This document shows positions 34,562 through 43,261 of a stretch of DNA of 64,000 nt, piece after piece. Position 1 is the first letter of the stretch. Each line of letters begins with the position of its first letter. Below the pieces are notes generated by a model. The model did not search any database and had not been told where the DNA came from. It was given only the letters and a program-made list of their open reading frames with translations. The position numbers and the translations under genes are program-made. The stretch covers positions 58,716 through 122,715 of the forward strand of contig JBOFYV010000013.1 in NCBI GenBank assembly GCA_051654865.1, in the 5' to 3' direction. This DNA is from JBOFOR01 sp051654865 (GTDB taxonomy: Bacteria; Bacillota; Clostridia; Peptostreptococcales; Peptostreptococcaceae).

Positions 34562-35203
34562 ATGATAGCTGTTAAGGATGATACAAATGTAGTAAACCTA
34601 AGGGGAGAATTAGATAGTGAGTTAGAGTTTAGTCATGAGATATTTGGAGAAAAGTTTTATAATACAAAAATAAAGATAAATAGGCTGAGTGACTCGTATG
34701 ATGTACTTCCTATAACTGTATCTGATAGGTTGCTTCAAGATATAGACTTTGAAAATAATAAGATGGTTAGTGTGATTGGTCAATTAAGATCATATAATAA
34801 GAATATTAATAATAAAAATAGACTAGTATTAACTGTATTTGTAAGAGAAATAAAGGTATTAACTCCTGAAGACGAAAATAAAGATCCAAATAGTATATTC
34901 TTAGATGGGTATATATGCAAGGATCCAGTATACAGAAAAACACCGCTAGGAAGAGAAATAACGGACTTGTTAGTAGCTATAAATAGACCTTATAATAAAT
35001 CTGATTATATACCATCTATAGTATGGGGAAGAAATGCAAAATTTGCCAAAAGTTTAAAAATAGGTGACAGAATACAAATGTGGGGAAGAGTTCAAAGTAG
35101 AGAGTACGAAAAGAAAACAGAAGATGGCCAAGTAATGAAAAAGGTTGCATACGAAGTATCAATATCAAAAATCAAAAAAACAGCAGAAAATAATAATGAA
35201 TAG
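34562..35203 (+). CDS. SSB-like protein with two OB folds
   Basis: Protein of 213 residues that appears to contain two OB-type segments: residues about 1-105, and 110-205 with DPVYRKTPLGREITDLLVAINRP and WGRNAKFAKSLKIGDRI. The second resembles the single-stranded DNA-binding core of Ssb. The acidic C-terminal tip (DDDIPF type) that recruits partner proteins is absent; the tail is TAENNNE. It is therefore probably a nucleic-acid-binding paralogue, not the housekeeping Ssb. Confidence 0.75.
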   Translation: MIAVKDDTNVVNLRGELDSELEFSHEIFGEKFYNTKIKINRLSDSYDVLPITVSDRLLQDIDFENNKMVSVIGQLRSYNKNINNKNRLVLTVFVREIKVLTPEDENKDPNSIFLDGYICKDPVYRKTPLGREITDLLVAINRPYNKSDYIPSIVWGRNAKFAKSLKIGDRIQMWGRVQSREYEKKTEDGQVMKKVAYEVSISKIKKTAENNNE

Positions 35204-35308
35204 GTTTTCCTTATGTTAAGCTTTTAATTAGCTATTGAATAGTTGCTCCTGATTTATTATAATTTATTCATAATGCAATTATAATGTATAAAAATAAGGG
35301 GGAGCACT

Positions 35309-35896
35309 GTGAAAAGCGTATTATATCATGACTATGAACCTAATGCTGATTTGACAGATACTTCTGATGATGTAACGTGTTTTTTGGATAATATCAAGTA
35401 TGATATAGGAAATAAAATATTACTTGTTGGAAATATAGGCAATTTAGGAAACAGATTAAGAATGCTTGGAGTTTATGTTACAATACTAGATAATAATAGT
35501 TCTTATGGAGATGTATGTTACTCATTAGTACACAACTCGAACTGTAATGTAATGAAAGGTTGTTTAGAAGTATTACCATTTGAAGATCAATACTTTGACA
35601 AAGTAATAATATTAGATCACTTTAATAACATAAATGATTGTAGAGAAGCACTAAGAGAAATAAGTAGAGTTCTAAAAGATGATGGAGAAGTTGTACTAGA
35701 GGATTTAAACTTAAAGAATCTAAAAGTAAAATTAAAGAACCTTAAGCATAAGCTTTTCGGTGAAAAGGTAATTTACCGCTATCCTCAAGAAATAATACAT
35801 TTATTTTCAAAATGGAATTTTGATGGAAACATAAAAGAATTTGAAAATGAAAGATATATTTATATAGGAAAAAAGATAGAAAATTTAACATATTAA
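35309..35896 (+). CDS. Class I SAM-dependent methyltransferase
   Basis: Protein of 195 residues with a Methyltransf_11-like core. Motif I is degenerate (LLVGNIGNLGNRLRMLG) and is followed by VTILDNNSS, FEDQYFDKVIILD (motif II) and ISRVLKDDGEVVLED. The substrate is unknown. The start is GTG 35309, 5 bases after GGGGGAG. The degenerate glycine loop leaves some doubt about catalytic activity. Confidence 0.8.
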   Translation: MKSVLYHDYEPNADLTDTSDDVTCFLDNIKYDIGNKILLVGNIGNLGNRLRMLGVYVTILDNNSSYGDVCYSLVHNSNCNVMKGCLEVLPFEDQYFDKVIILDHFNNINDCREALREISRVLKDDGEVVLEDLNLKNLKVKLKNLKHKLFGEKVIYRYPQEIIHLFSKWNFDGNIKEFENERYIYIGKKIENLTY

Positions 35897-35965
35897 AGAT
35901 AAAATAAAGACTAGGTTATACCTGGTCTTTTATGTATTTTAAAATATAAAAAGGAGAAAATATTT

Positions 35966-36103
35966 ATGAGTATAAACTACACAATAATTATAGTAGTGAT
36001 GTTGTTCGTTGTATTGATGTCTATTCAATTTACATTAAATAAAATATATGTTGTATTAAGAGAGATAAAGGAAATACTTAATCTTAGAAAAATTAAGGAA
36101 TAA
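35966..36103 (+). CDS. Small membrane peptide upstream of the sigma-54 activator
   Basis: An open frame of 45 residues beginning MSINYTIIIVVMLFVVLMS, one hydrophobic helix, followed by a basic amphipathic tail (LREIKEILNLRKIKE). AAAGGAG stands 8 bases before the ATG, and the stop codon is 4 bases before the next start, so it is probably translated and coupled to the activator gene. I do not recognise the peptide. It could anchor or tune the activator, but that is speculation. Confidence 0.65.
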   Translation: MSINYTIIIVVMLFVVLMSIQFTLNKIYVVLREIKEILNLRKIKE

Positions 36104-36107
36104 AGAT

Positions 36108-37880
36108 ATGATAAATCTAAAAAATATTAAAAATGATATTCAGAAAATAGCTGAAGCAATAGAAGCTGTTTTAGGGATTGATGTTACTATAGTTGATGAA
36201 GATCTAATAAGAATAGCAGGAACGGGTATATACATAGAGAAGATAGGTCAGCAAGTGTATGGGTATTCTGCATTCAAAGAATCTATGATAAAACAAGTTA
36301 CAATAGTTATAGATGATCCAAGTTGTAATAAGATTTGTAATGAGTGTAGCCATAAGGTTGAATGTAAAGAATTTGCAGAGGTATGTTGTCCAATTATTTG
36401 TGAGAATAAAACTTATGGAGTTATAGGACTAATTGCTTTTACTGAAGAACAAGCAGAAATAATCAAAAACAACAAAGATAACTTAATAAACTTTTTAGGA
36501 AAAATGGCAGATTTAATTTCTAATAAATTAAAAGCTGAAATTAAGGCATATGAATTAAAATTAGAAAAGAAAAAATTAGAAACTCTTATAGATAGTATAG
36601 ATAAAGCTATAGTATCTATAGATACAAATGGAATAATAGATAAATACAATTCGAAATTTATAGAAAGCTTTAAATTAAATGAAAATGTAAATGATAGAAG
36701 TATTTTTGAAGTATTGAATTTTACTAATAAAGCATTTTCAAATGGATTAAAAAAGTACAAGTCTCATAGTTTTCATTATAAAAACAAAGGTTATAGTTTG
36801 AAAGGTATTTATAATGTAAACGAAATTATACTAAATAATGAACTAAAAGGATATGTTATAGATTTCATAGATAAAAAAGATGCAATAAAAAACTACAATC
36901 AAATAAACAAAGAATATAAAATAACCTTATCTAACATAATTGGTGAAAGTGAAGCGATAAAAAATACAAAACAAGAAGCTTTTATGGCTGCTAAATCTAA
37001 TTCAACTGTTCTTATAACAGGAGAAAGTGGAACAGGGAAAGAACTCTTTGCAAGAGCTATACATAACCATAGTGATAGAAGTGAGAATCCATTCGTAGCT
37101 ATAAATTGTGCAGCAATACCAGATAATTTATTAGAAAGTGAATTATTCGGATATGAAGAAGGAGCATTTACAGGAGCTAAGAAGGGTGGAAACTTAGGGA
37201 AATTTGAATTGGCACATACAGGAACAATATTTCTAGATGAAATAGGGGATATGAGTTTGCATCTACAAGCAAAACTACTTAGAACATTACAAGAAAAAGA
37301 ATTAAATAAAATTGGTTCTAAATCTAATATTCAAATTGATGTAAGAGTAGTTGCTGCCACTAATAAACACTTAGAGGATATGGTTAAAAAAGGCACTTTT
37401 AGAGAGGATTTATATTATAGATTAAATGTAATTCCTATTAATCTGCCAAGTCTTAGAGAACGAAAATCGGATATACCATTACTAACAGAATTTATGGTTA
37501 AAGAATATGCTTTAAAATTAAACAAAAACATTGTTGAAGTAGATAAAGATGTTATAGATGTTATGGTTAATTATAGATGGCCAGGTAATATCAGAGAGCT
37601 TCAAAATATAATTGAATATAGTATAAATATGTCATCTACTAGTACTATTACAATAGATTTAATTCCTAACAAAATTAAGAACATAGAGCCTCAGAAAATA
37701 CAATCAAGCGATAATAATAATATAATAACTTTAGAAGAATTAGAAAAAGTAGAAATAATAAAAGCTCTTAACAAATATAAGGATTATAAAAAAGATAAGG
37801 AATTAGTTGCAAAAGCTTTAGGAATATCTAGAGCCACATTATATAGAAAACTAGATAAATATAATATTGTCTCAAAATGA
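36108..37880 (+). CDS. cdsR: Sigma-54-dependent activator of cysteine degradation
   Basis: Bacterial enhancer-binding protein of 590 residues. The N-terminal sensor (about 1-150) holds a Cys cluster (CNKICNEC, VECKEF, VCCPIIC) that could bind a metal or Fe-S cluster. A PAS-like segment spans about 155-260. The AAA+ domain has Walker A GESGTGKE, the sigma-54-contacting GAFTGAKK loop, Walker B IFLDEIGD and the arginine-finger region. The C-terminal Fis helix-turn-helix is GISRATLYRKL. The next gene is the desulfidase with a -24/-12 promoter, matching CdsR-CdsB of C. difficile. Confidence 0.88.
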   Translation: MINLKNIKNDIQKIAEAIEAVLGIDVTIVDEDLIRIAGTGIYIEKIGQQVYGYSAFKESMIKQVTIVIDDPSCNKICNECSHKVECKEFAEVCCPIICENKTYGVIGLIAFTEEQAEIIKNNKDNLINFLGKMADLISNKLKAEIKAYELKLEKKKLETLIDSIDKAIVSIDTNGIIDKYNSKFIESFKLNENVNDRSIFEVLNFTNKAFSNGLKKYKSHSFHYKNKGYSLKGIYNVNEIILNNELKGYVIDFIDKKDAIKNYNQINKEYKITLSNIIGESEAIKNTKQEAFMAAKSNSTVLITGESGTGKELFARAIHNHSDRSENPFVAINCAAIPDNLLESELFGYEEGAFTGAKKGGNLGKFELAHTGTIFLDEIGDMSLHLQAKLLRTLQEKELNKIGSKSNIQIDVRVVAATNKHLEDMVKKGTFREDLYYRLNVIPINLPSLRERKSDIPLLTEFMVKEYALKLNKNIVEVDKDVIDVMVNYRWPGNIRELQNIIEYSINMSSTSTITIDLIPNKIKNIEPQKIQSSDNNNIITLEELEKVEIIKALNKYKDYKKDKELVAKALGISRATLYRKLDKYNIVSK

Positions 37881-37907
37881 TACGTTTTCTCATTTTGAGA
37901 TTTTTTT
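37870..37907 (+). terminator. Terminator of cdsR
   Basis: TCTCAAAATGA and its complement form an 11-bp stem containing the stop codon, with a 9-base loop and seven T. It separates the activator transcript from its target. Confidence 0.88.
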
Positions 37908-38059
37908 GTATAAAAATGAGAAAAACAATAAAAAATAATTAATATATATAGAATAATTGAGATGTGTAGTGAGAGACTAATTATATATATTTTTTTATAA
38001 ATAGTCTATTTAGCTAATATTAGATTAGAAATACAAAAAAATATTGTCGTAAATAAAAG

Positions 38060-38076
38060 TTGGCATAGAAATTGCT
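38060..38076 (+). promoter_or_regulatory. Sigma-54 (-24/-12) promoter of the desulfidase gene
   Basis: TTGGCATAGAAATTGCT matches the RpoN consensus TTGGCAC-N5-TTGCT with GG (38062-38063) and GC (38074-38075) at the required 12-base offset. Upstream, AGACTA (37974) and TAGTCT (38002) form an inverted pair that could be the activator site, although this is weak. rpoN itself is at 56181. Confidence 0.88.
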
Positions 38077-38122
38077 TTTATAAAATAAGTATTAAATTAT
38101 TTATTATTCGGAGGGATTTATT

Positions 38123-39427
38123 ATGAAGGATATAAGAGCAAAGTTAATTGATATATTAAAAGCAGAAGTAAAGCCAGCGTTAGGATGTACAGAACCGGTA
38201 GCGGTAGCATTAGCATGTGCAAAAGCAAAGGAGTTATTACATGAAGAAATAGTAAATCATAAAGTATTAGTAAGTCCAAATGTATATAAAAATGGTATGT
38301 GTGTAGGAATACCAGGAACAGAAAGATTAGGATTAAAAATATCAGTAGCATTAGGATTTATAGGTGGACATTCAGAAAATGGATTGAGAGTACTAGAAAC
38401 ATTAACACCAGAAGAAGTAAAAAAATCAGAAGAATATATGGATAACACAGAAATAGATGTTTCTCCAGCTAATACAAAAGAAAAAGTATATATAGAAGTT
38501 AGATTAGAAGGTAAAACAAGAACATCTAAAGTAGTTATAAGAACTAAGCATGATAACTTTGTATACTTAGAAGAAAACGGAAACATATTGTTGAACGAAG
38601 AACAACCTGAAGCAGTGGAAGTAGCATCAACTGTTGAAGAAAATATATTAGATGAAATAACTATAAAAGATTTAGTAGAAAATGTAGAAGCATTAGAACT
38701 TAAAGATATAGAATTTTTATTAGAAGGTATAGCTATGAATGAAGAAATAGCGCAATACGGATTAAATAATAAAGTTGGTATAGGTGTAGGATACGGAATA
38801 AAGAAATCTATGGAAAGTGGAATCCTTGGAGATGATTTACTTAATAACGCAATGATGATAACAGCAGCAGCATCAGATGCAAGAATGGCAGGAGTAAAAA
38901 TGCCCGTTATGAGTTCAAATGGAAGTGGTAATCATGGGATAACAGCTATACTTCCAATAGTTGCGTACAATAAGAAATTCCCACAGTCGGATGAAAAGTT
39001 AGCGAAAGCGTTAGCAATATCTCATTTAGTTACAGCTTACGTTAAAAACTTTACAGGAAGATTATCTGCAGTATGTGGATGTGGTGTGGCAGCTTCTACA
39101 GGTGCAACAGCAGGTATGACTTGGTTAATGAGTGGAGATATAAAGCAAGTTGAAGGAGCTATGGAGCATATAGTTGCAAGTTTAAGCGGAATGATATGTG
39201 ATGGGGCTAAATCAGGTTGTGCAGTAAAATTAGCATCAGCAGCATCGGCAGCAGTACAAAGTGCAATAATAGCTAACCAAAACTGTTTTGTACCACAAAA
39301 GAATGGTATAGTAGGGTCAAGTGTAGAAGAAAGTATCAAAAATTTAGGTAAAGTAAGTGACAAAGGAATGTCAGTTACAGATGAGGTTATAATAGATGTA
39401 ATGGATGATATGAACAAGGTTAAGTAA
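38123..39427 (+). CDS. cdsB: L-cysteine desulfidase / serine dehydratase alpha family
   Basis: Protein of 434 residues of the CyuA/YhaM type, an Fe-S enzyme that splits L-cysteine to pyruvate, sulfide and ammonia. Cluster-type cysteines are Cys22 in LGCTEPVAVA, those in AVCGCGVAASTG, and those in MICDGAKSGC. The start of the second domain carries SSNGSGNHG. CGGAGGG precedes the ATG. Control is by sigma-54 and the upstream activator. Cysteine desulfidase is preferred over serine dehydratase because of the CdsR neighbour. Confidence 0.9.
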   Translation: MKDIRAKLIDILKAEVKPALGCTEPVAVALACAKAKELLHEEIVNHKVLVSPNVYKNGMCVGIPGTERLGLKISVALGFIGGHSENGLRVLETLTPEEVKKSEEYMDNTEIDVSPANTKEKVYIEVRLEGKTRTSKVVIRTKHDNFVYLEENGNILLNEEQPEAVEVASTVEENILDEITIKDLVENVEALELKDIEFLLEGIAMNEEIAQYGLNNKVGIGVGYGIKKSMESGILGDDLLNNAMMITAAASDARMAGVKMPVMSSNGSGNHGITAILPIVAYNKKFPQSDEKLAKALAISHLVTAYVKNFTGRLSAVCGCGVAASTGATAGMTWLMSGDIKQVEGAMEHIVASLSGMICDGAKSGCAVKLASAASAAVQSAIIANQNCFVPQKNGIVGSSVEESIKNLGKVSDKGMSVTDEVIIDVMDDMNKVK

Positions 39428-39496
39428 TTCTCCTTGCAAAAGAATCTAAACTCCTATAAAATGGATTTATCATTATATTTACTGGAGGATAAAACA

Positions 39497-40036
39497 ATGA
39501 ATATAGAAACTAAAAAATGGGAAGTTTTATGTTCAGAAGAACAAATAGCAACTAGATTAAAAGAACTAGGTGCACAAATATCTAAAGAATACGAAGGAAA
39601 AAATCTTTTAGTAGTATCTTTATTAAAAGGAAGCTTTATATTCTGTGCGGATTTAGTAAGAAACATAACTGTGCCAGTTAAAATAGAGTTTATGACGACT
39701 TCAAGCTACGGACATGGAGAAGAGTCTTCAGGGAACGTAAAAGTAGTTGCGGATGTAAATAGTAACTTAGAAGGATACGATGTACTAATAGTAGATGATA
39801 TAACAGATACAGCTCTTACTATGAGTCATGTTATGAGTCACTTAAAGGCTAAAAATCCGAACAGCGTAAAATCTTGTGTATTATTAGATAAGCCAAGTAG
39901 AAGAAAGGTAGAGCTAGTACCTGATTACTGTGGATTTGAAATAGAAGATAAATTTGTTGTAGGATACGGATTAAACTTCGGAGATTATTATAGAAATATA
40001 CCTTACGTGTTTAATGTAACAAACGAAGATAGATAA
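39497..40036 (+). CDS. hpt: Hypoxanthine phosphoribosyltransferase
   Basis: Purine-salvage enzyme of 179 residues that makes IMP or GMP from base and PRPP. The PRPP loop is VLIVDDITDTALTM and the pyrophosphate loop VSLLKGSFIF. EDKFVVGYGLNF stacks on the base. The usual E-D pair of the PRPP motif is D-D here. TGGAGG lies 8 bases before ATG 39497; an earlier in-frame TTG at 39434 has no such site. Confidence 0.95.
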   Translation: MNIETKKWEVLCSEEQIATRLKELGAQISKEYEGKNLLVVSLLKGSFIFCADLVRNITVPVKIEFMTTSSYGHGEESSGNVKVVADVNSNLEGYDVLIVDDITDTALTMSHVMSHLKAKNPNSVKSCVLLDKPSRRKVELVPDYCGFEIEDKFVVGYGLNFGDYYRNIPYVFNVTNEDR

Positions 40037-40046
40037 TAAATATAAG

Positions 40047-40070
40047 AGTTGCCCTTATGGGCAACTTTTT
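40047..40070 (+). terminator. Terminator of hpt
   Basis: AGTTGCCC / GGGCAACT stem with a TTAT loop, then five T counting the end of the stem. Confidence 0.92.
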
Positions 40071-40208
40071 ACGTATAAGGAAATGATGATTACTTGATAA
40101 TTGATAATAATTAATTAAGTTTAAGTAAAAAGTTACCACAAAATAGGTATAAAAAATAAAGAACAATCCCATACTCTAAGTATAAATAAGAATTGAGGGG
40201 GAAAGATA

Positions 40209-40448
40209 ATGAGTAGCAAAAAGAGTTATAAAAATTTATTAGAAATTATAATGGAAGTTGAACAAGAAAATAAAAAACTACAAGAATATATAGAAATGAT
40301 AGTACCAGAAAAATCATTAGATAAAGAATACATAGAGAAATTAACGAATAAAGTGTGTGAAATACACTCTGCAGTTGATATAGAATTAGATAAATATTGG
40401 ATTGCAGATAATTATATAAATATGTTAAGAGAAGTTGAAGCATTTTAA
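40209..40448 (+). CDS. Hypothetical coiled-coil protein
   Basis: Protein of 79 residues with no membrane helix. It is acidic and helical, with a heptad-like stretch LLEIIMEVEQENKKLQEYI. I do not recognise the family. GAGGGGG precedes the ATG and a strong hairpin follows, so it looks like a real short monocistronic gene. Confidence 0.68.
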   Translation: MSSKKSYKNLLEIIMEVEQENKKLQEYIEMIVPEKSLDKEYIEKLTNKVCEIHSAVDIELDKYWIADNYINMLREVEAF

Positions 40449-40487
40449 ATAAGGTAACAATTAAATTAAAATATATAATCCACTGAG

Positions 40488-40529
40488 AAAATAAGCATAT
40501 ACGCTTGGATAACGTATATGCTTATTTTT
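40488..40529. terminator. Bidirectional terminator
   Basis: AAAATAAGCATATACG and its complement form a 16-bp stem with a 9-base loop, between the convergent small gene and the flippase-like gene. Confidence 0.88.
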
Positions 40530-40548
40530 GTTTATAACAATAAACCAT

Positions 40549-41622
40549 CTATATATTGATAGATGGTTTATATAATTTTACAATATAATATTCTAACTTA
40601 TCTTTGATATTAGATTGATTTAATATAGTAAATAAACCACAAACTATCAATAAGAAATAGTAAACAAAAACTCCATATAAAAATACTGAATAACCTAATA
40701 ATCCTTTAGGTATAACTCCTGCAAATAAAGTAAAGAAAGCAACTTCATTGGCACCAACATTACCAGGAGTAGGCATAGACGATACTGCCATATATAAAAA
40801 TACCTGTAAAGATAGGAGATACACAAAAGAAGTACCACTTAAGTTAAGAGCCCTACTTATACAAAAGGCTACACTAAAATAAATAGTAAGTTGCAAAAAC
40901 GTAAAAATTAAAGATTTAGCCAAAGCTTTTTTATCTTTTGCAAATAATCTCACTGAGCAATTGTACTCATCTATAAATACATCCAGTTGATTATTTTTGT
41001 TTTCTAAAAATCTTAAAAATTTAAATCCACACAATTTATTTAAAATAAAATGCGCTAATCTCTTAGTTAGAGTAGGATTGAAAACTATAAAAAATCCAAA
41101 TCCTAGCATAGTTATATTCATAAACATACCAAGTAGTACAAATATAAATATTGGTTTTAAGCTTGTTTGCAAATTATTTAAATTAAATAAAATCATCACT
41201 CCGCAGTATATTGTAACAACAACTTGAAATACTATTGTTTTATTAACCACGATAGCACTTGCCTTACTTGTAGAAACATTAGCTTTAGTTAATTCATAAA
41301 TTTGTATAGGTTGACTTCCTGAAGCCATAGGGGTAATAAGGTTATAGTATAGTCCCATAATACCTAATTTAAACCCTAAAGATTTAGAAAAAGAACCGTG
41401 AATTGAATTTATTATTAGGTTTATAACATGACCTTCTAATAAGATATATATAATCATAAGTGAAAATCCAAGTCCGATATATTTATAATCAAGAATACTA
41501 ATTACTTGAGATAACATATTAAAGTCCAATGAATTTACAACCATATAAGTAGTCATACATATTAATGCTATTAAAAATACACCTTGTATAATATTTTTTC
41601 TTTTATTATTTATACTAATCAT
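40549..41622 (-). CDS. Flippase-like membrane protein (LPG-synthase TM region family)
   Basis: Integral membrane protein of 357 residues with about eight hydrophobic helices. It belongs to the UPF0104/AglD family that shares the flippase domain of MprF. Typical segments are NLITPMASGSQPIQIYEL and MPTPGNVGANEVAFF. There is no C-terminal synthase domain, so it probably moves a lipid or lipid-linked sugar. ATG 41622 is chosen because AGGAGACAG precedes it; an upstream ATG at 41691 would add 23 residues and has no such site. Confidence 0.85.
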   Translation of the reverse strand: MISINNKRKNIIQGVFLIALICMTTYMVVNSLDFNMLSQVISILDYKYIGLGFSLMIIYILLEGHVINLIINSIHGSFSKSLGFKLGIMGLYYNLITPMASGSQPIQIYELTKANVSTSKASAIVVNKTIVFQVVVTIYCGVMILFNLNNLQTSLKPIFIFVLLGMFMNITMLGFGFFIVFNPTLTKRLAHFILNKLCGFKFLRFLENKNNQLDVFIDEYNCSVRLFAKDKKALAKSLIFTFLQLTIYFSVAFCISRALNLSGTSFVYLLSLQVFLYMAVSSMPTPGNVGANEVAFFTLFAGVIPKGLLGYSVFLYGVFVYYFLLIVCGLFTILNQSNIKDKLEYYIVKLYKPSINI

Positions 41623-41876
41623 AATCTGTCTCCTATTAAAAAATGTATTTAACAAACTTACACTTATTAATACGAAAACACTTATGTACAATTTATCATA
41701 CTATACATAAAAAGTCACGTACAAAAATTGTAATGAAATTGTAATGTTAATATAATTTATTAGTAATTTTTCAAAAGTATAATTATAAACATAGAAGATC
41801 AACTAATACACTAATCATACGAAAACACAAACAATAGAACAAAATGAGTTTAAAAAGAAAGGGTGGAGCATAGATT

Positions 41877-42554
41877 ATGAAGAAAAATAAACTAAAGACG
41901 ATAATTTCTATATCAGTAGTATTAATAGGTTTGCTAATGGTGGGAATTTTTATGAAATCAACGGGCATACTTGAGCATATGTCATCTATAGATTCATTTA
42001 AAGTATATATAGAAAGCTTTGGAGAGCAAGCATATATTATATTCTTTATATTACAACTACTATCAATAATAATAGCACCAATACCTAGTAATGTTAGCTC
42101 AGTAGCAGGGGCTATAGTATTTGGTATGTGGGAGTCTTTCTTTATAACTATGTTAGCAATCATTGTAGGTTCAATAATTGTATTCTTATTTTCAAGATAT
42201 TTTGGTAGAAAATTTACAGATAGGTTCGTAAACAAAGAAATATATGATAAATATGAAGGTCTTGTTAATTCTCCAAAAGGAGAGCTTGTTATAAGTCTAA
42301 TGCTACTTCTTCCATTCTTTCCAGATGATATGATAAACTTTTTGGCAGGAATAAGTAATATTAGTTTTAAAAGATATATGATTATCTTAATGCTCACTAG
42401 ACCTTGGGGAATACTAGCATCAACAGTAGTAGGTGTATATGGACTAAGTGTTCCACCAATAGTATGGGTAATAGCAATAGTAATGATAATAATAGCTATT
42501 ATAAATAGTAATAAAATAGAGAATAAATTAGTTAGGTTTATTAAAACTATATAA
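41877..42554 (+). CDS. TVP38/TMEM64 (VTT-domain) membrane protein
   Basis: DedA-related membrane protein of 225 residues. An N-terminal helix (10-27) precedes the VTT domain, recognised by IIAPIPSNVSSVAGAIVFG, FLFSRYFGRKF and LLPFFPDDMINFLAG. Relatives are lipid scramblases or transporters; the role here is unknown. A GGGTGGAG site precedes the ATG. Confidence 0.88.
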   Translation: MKKNKLKTIISISVVLIGLLMVGIFMKSTGILEHMSSIDSFKVYIESFGEQAYIIFFILQLLSIIIAPIPSNVSSVAGAIVFGMWESFFITMLAIIVGSIIVFLFSRYFGRKFTDRFVNKEIYDKYEGLVNSPKGELVISLMLLLPFFPDDMINFLAGISNISFKRYMIILMLTRPWGILASTVVGVYGLSVPPIVWVIAIVMIIIAIINSNKIENKLVRFIKTI

Positions 42555-42567
42555 TATATAAACAAGG

Positions 42568-42605
42568 TAAGCATGTACATTAAAATAGTGTACATGCTTA
42601 TTTTA
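42568..42605 (+). terminator. Terminator of the TVP38 gene
   Basis: TAAGCATGTACA and its complement form a 12-bp stem with a 9-base loop and TTTTA after it. Confidence 0.85.
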
Positions 42606-42703
42606 TAAAAATAAAATAAAAAATTGATAGATTTTAATATACATAATTCGAAGTAAAGTATGAAGAATAAAATTTATACAATAGGCCTATTGGAGGAAGT
42701 AAA

Positions 42704-43252
42704 ATGAAAATAACTGAAGAAAATTTTATTCTAAAACTAAAACACAGGGATGATAAGGCTTTAGAATATGTAATAGAACACTATGGTTGGATTATCAAAT
42801 CTATTATAAAAAAGAATTTATATAATCTGGAAATGTATCATGATGAATGTATCAATGACATTCTTCTAGGTATATGGAATAATATAGATAGCTTTGATGA
42901 AGAAAGAAGTACATTTAAAAACTGGATAGCAGGTATAACTAAATATAAAACTATTGATTATAGAAGGAAATACCTAAAAAATTTACAATACGAAAACATA
43001 GATGATATGGAAATAAAAACAGAAGATAACTCTCATAAAGAACTTATACAAAATGAAATTAGTAGCGAATTAGAAAAAATGCTAAGTCATTTAAAAGATA
43101 AGGATAAAGAATTATTCCTAAAGTTGTATGTAGAAGATAAAGATATTGAAACTGTAAGTGAAGAAACAGGAATGCATAGAGATGTAATCTACAACAGAGT
43201 ATCAAGAAGTAAAAAGAAGCTAAGGGATGTATTCAAATTTGGAGGAAGGTAG
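42704..43252 (+). CDS. Sigma-70 family (ECF-like) sigma factor
   Basis: Sigma factor of 182 residues. Region 2 includes DECINDILLGIWNNIDSFD and FKNWIAGITKYKTIDYRRK. Region 4 is a helix-turn-helix, IETVSEETGMHRDVIYNRVSRSKKKL. It is followed after 9 bases by a DUF4179 membrane protein, a pairing common in clostridia. TTGGAGGAAG precedes the ATG. Target genes are unknown; the export operon that follows is a candidate. Confidence 0.9.
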   Translation: MKITEENFILKLKHRDDKALEYVIEHYGWIIKSIIKKNLYNLEMYHDECINDILLGIWNNIDSFDEERSTFKNWIAGITKYKTIDYRRKYLKNLQYENIDDMEIKTEDNSHKELIQNEISSELEKMLSHLKDKDKELFLKLYVEDKDIETVSEETGMHRDVIYNRVSRSKKKLRDVFKFGGR

Positions 43253-43261
43253 AGGATCATT

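Noticed and set aside
41783..42595. Long open frame of 270 codons on the minus strand opposite the TVP38 gene
   Set aside because: It is antisense to a clear membrane protein, has no family resemblance and no ribosome site; hydrophobic codon composition explains it.
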